Assembly: GCA_963706905.1 (NCBI GenBank)
Contig: CAVPNY010000016.1
Location: 1 to 64,000 of the forward strand
Length of the DNA: 64,000 nucleotides
Source of the DNA: CAVPNY01 sp963706905
Lineage (GTDB): Bacteria; Chloroflexota; Anaerolineae; Anaerolineales; UBA4823
Direction of reading: 5' to 3'
In this document: piece by piece, positions 62,833 to 64,000 of the stretch
Numbering within the stretch: position 1 is the first letter of the stretch
How the letters are laid out: each line of letters begins with the position of its first letter
Position numbers and translations under genes: made by a program
The notes under the pieces: model-generated
Database searches by the model: none
Told to the model about the DNA's origin: nothing
What the model saw: the letters and a program-made list of their open reading frames with translations, nothing else

Positions 62833-63809
62833 TTATCGTACATTATTTCCCTGCGAAGTCATATTGATAAAAGATTGGGTTATCTCTAAAACTCTTGCCT
62901 GGACCTGCTCCAGGTTACCTTCTAGTTCTGCTCCAGCGGCGGCTGCGTGCCCTCCGCCGCCAAATTGTAACGCAATTGTAGAAACATCGAAACCAGGTTG
63001 CGCACGCCAGCTAACTTTGATCTTGCCATTCGGTTGCTCGACAAACGCCAAAGCAACATCAACATTATCTATTGTCGAGAGCACATTGATCAAATCGGCG
63101 TCATCGCGGCCGGGGTATCCCACCGCGCGCCGGTCGGCTTGAGTCAGACAGGCCCACACCAGCCGGCCTTGCCGCTTTAGAGTAGACAGGCCTGCGCCCC
63201 AGTAGCGGACTGCTTCAAATGACCGGCGTCCCAGGGCACGGTAGTAAAGATCAGGCAGATCGCCACCTGCCTCCATCAAGTCGGCTGCCGCGCGTAAAGC
63301 CCGGGGAGTCATATTATACGTGCGAAACCCCAGTGTGTCAGCGATCAATCCAAACAATAAGGCGTCTGCTACAGGTTTCGTGATCGGAAAACAGAACCTG
63401 GTCAGGAACTGCATCAGCATCTCGGCGGTCGCCACTGCCTCAGCCTCTACCAGGTTGATCCTGGCATAGTTCAAGTTAGTCGGGTGGTGATCGATGTTAA
63501 TATGGGGCGGGCCATAGCCGTTGAGTACATCCCCGACTCGCTTTAAATCCGAACAATCCAGCGCAACAATCAGGTCAAACCTACCGTCTGGTCGAGTGCA
63601 TATCTGGTCGCTGCCGCTGAGGCTGCGAAAGTTGGCCGGCACGCCGTCTGCCAGTACCATTTGCACATCTTTGCCCATGGATTGTAAGGATAATCCCAAT
63701 CCAAGTAAAGAACCGATCGCATCCCCGTCTGGGCGAATGTGCGACAGGATCAAAACCCTTTGGGTCGATTGGATCTGTTGGTTGGCAGCCTGAAGCAGCG
63801 CCTCATCCA
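62833..63809 (-). CDS. nrnA: DHH-family nanoRNase / pAp phosphatase
   Basis: A 325-residue DHH-DHHA1 phosphoesterase that degrades short oligonucleotides and 3'-phosphoadenosine 5'-phosphate. The metal-site motifs are in order: LSHIRPDGDAIGSLLGL near residue 20, LIVALDCSDLKRVG near residue 82, and INIDHHPTNLNYA near residue 108, with the DHH signature. The C-terminal DHHA1 domain closes with QFGGGGHAAAAGAEL. ATG 63809 overlaps the rbfA stop by 8 bp (ATGGATGA), so the two are translationally coupled. A longer open frame upstream overlaps rbfA and is rejected. Confidence 0.94.
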
Positions 63810-64000
63810 TCTTGGTTGCCTTCTGGCGCCTGATCCCCTGTGGGCTGTGTGTCTGGCGTGTTTGATTCAGCTTGCATGACTTTGAACAGCTTTTCCATGT
63901 GATCGGCCTTCTCAGGGGTAGGATCCCAATGGAAGCGCAGTCGAGGAAAGATGCGCAGTTCAACTCGCCTGGCAAGTTCAGTCCGCAGGTAGCCGCCAGC
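63802..64000 (-). CDS. rbfA: Ribosome-binding factor A, C-terminal fragment
   Basis: The last about 65 residues of RbfA, cut by the window edge. RbfA is a KH-like factor needed for 16S rRNA maturation and 30S assembly. GGYLRTELARRVELRIFPRLRFHWDPTPEKADHMEKL is the typical end of the KH-like fold, with the LR(T/S)ELAxRxxLRxxPxLxF pattern. A low-complexity Thr/Gln/Pro tail (TPDTQPTGDQAPEGNQDG) follows, unlike compact RbfA. The stop is TGA 63804-63802, overlapping nrnA. Confidence 0.92.

Noticed and set aside
62833..63975. A 55-residue longer N-terminus for the DHH phosphoesterase
   Set aside because: The extra part overlaps rbfA in another frame and has no similarity to the family. ATG 63809, overlapping the rbfA stop, fits better.

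Overview
The window looks like chromosomal sequence from a bacterium of the phylum Chloroflexota, most likely class Anaerolineae. This is an inference from gene content and protein style: a complex I membrane-arm cluster with two NuoM subunits, an ATP synthase b/delta fusion, tandem FemAB ligases, a tRNA-Trp T-box in front of a long-form TrpB, and many GAF-type sensors. No rRNA, tRNA, transposase or CRISPR array was found.

Layout. 1-8.3 kb: the end of leuS, a creatininase-family protein and RidA, then a same-strand surface-polymer block (GT2 glycosyltransferase, polyprenyl-phosphate sugar transferase, FlaA1/CapD-type dehydratase, two FemAB ligases). 8.3-17.8 kb: a D-cysteine desulfhydrase-type enzyme on the plus strand, then minus-strand genes: sortase-like protein, adenylate/guanylate cyclase, TgpA-like transglutaminase, choline-kinase-like kinase, transaldolase and a GntR regulator. 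18.1-30.0 kb: nuoA, then nuoH-J-K-L-M-M-N, then atpI-B-E-(F/H). The peripheral-arm nuo genes and the atp alpha, gamma, beta and epsilon genes are absent, and a terminator sits at both breakpoints. 30.1-41.2 kb: murE, a secreted two-repeat protein, an AarF/UbiB kinase, a tandem universal stress protein, a Na/Pi-cotransporter-like membrane protein, a heterodimeric ABC exporter and a TipAL-like MerR regulator. 41.3-52.4 kb: a giant four-GAF histidine kinase, a broken inosine/xanthosine triphosphatase gene, a thioesterase, an orphan lipoprotein efflux adaptor, VOC and DinB proteins, a BphA4-type reductase, and trpB with its promoter and T-box leader. 52.5-59.5 kb: an AT-richer accessory region with broken or frame-disrupted genes (NurA-like nuclease, SAP-domain protein, lipoprotein esterase, pentapeptide-repeat protein, P-loop remnant, membrane coiled-coil protein). 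59.5-64 kb: the housekeeping run rbfA-nrnA-truB-ribF-thyA-folA on the minus strand.

Two themes run through the window. First, at least twelve genes are interrupted by single-base-scale indels and up to four by in-frame stops. Because nuoN and ribF are among them, much of this is probably residual assembly error, although the 45-59 kb region may also contain real decay. Second, several intergenic gaps hold short inverted-repeat elements with related ends (ACTT[A/C]CGCAGT) or GC-rich hairpins with a GAAGCCC core, which look like small dispersed non-autonomous repeats.
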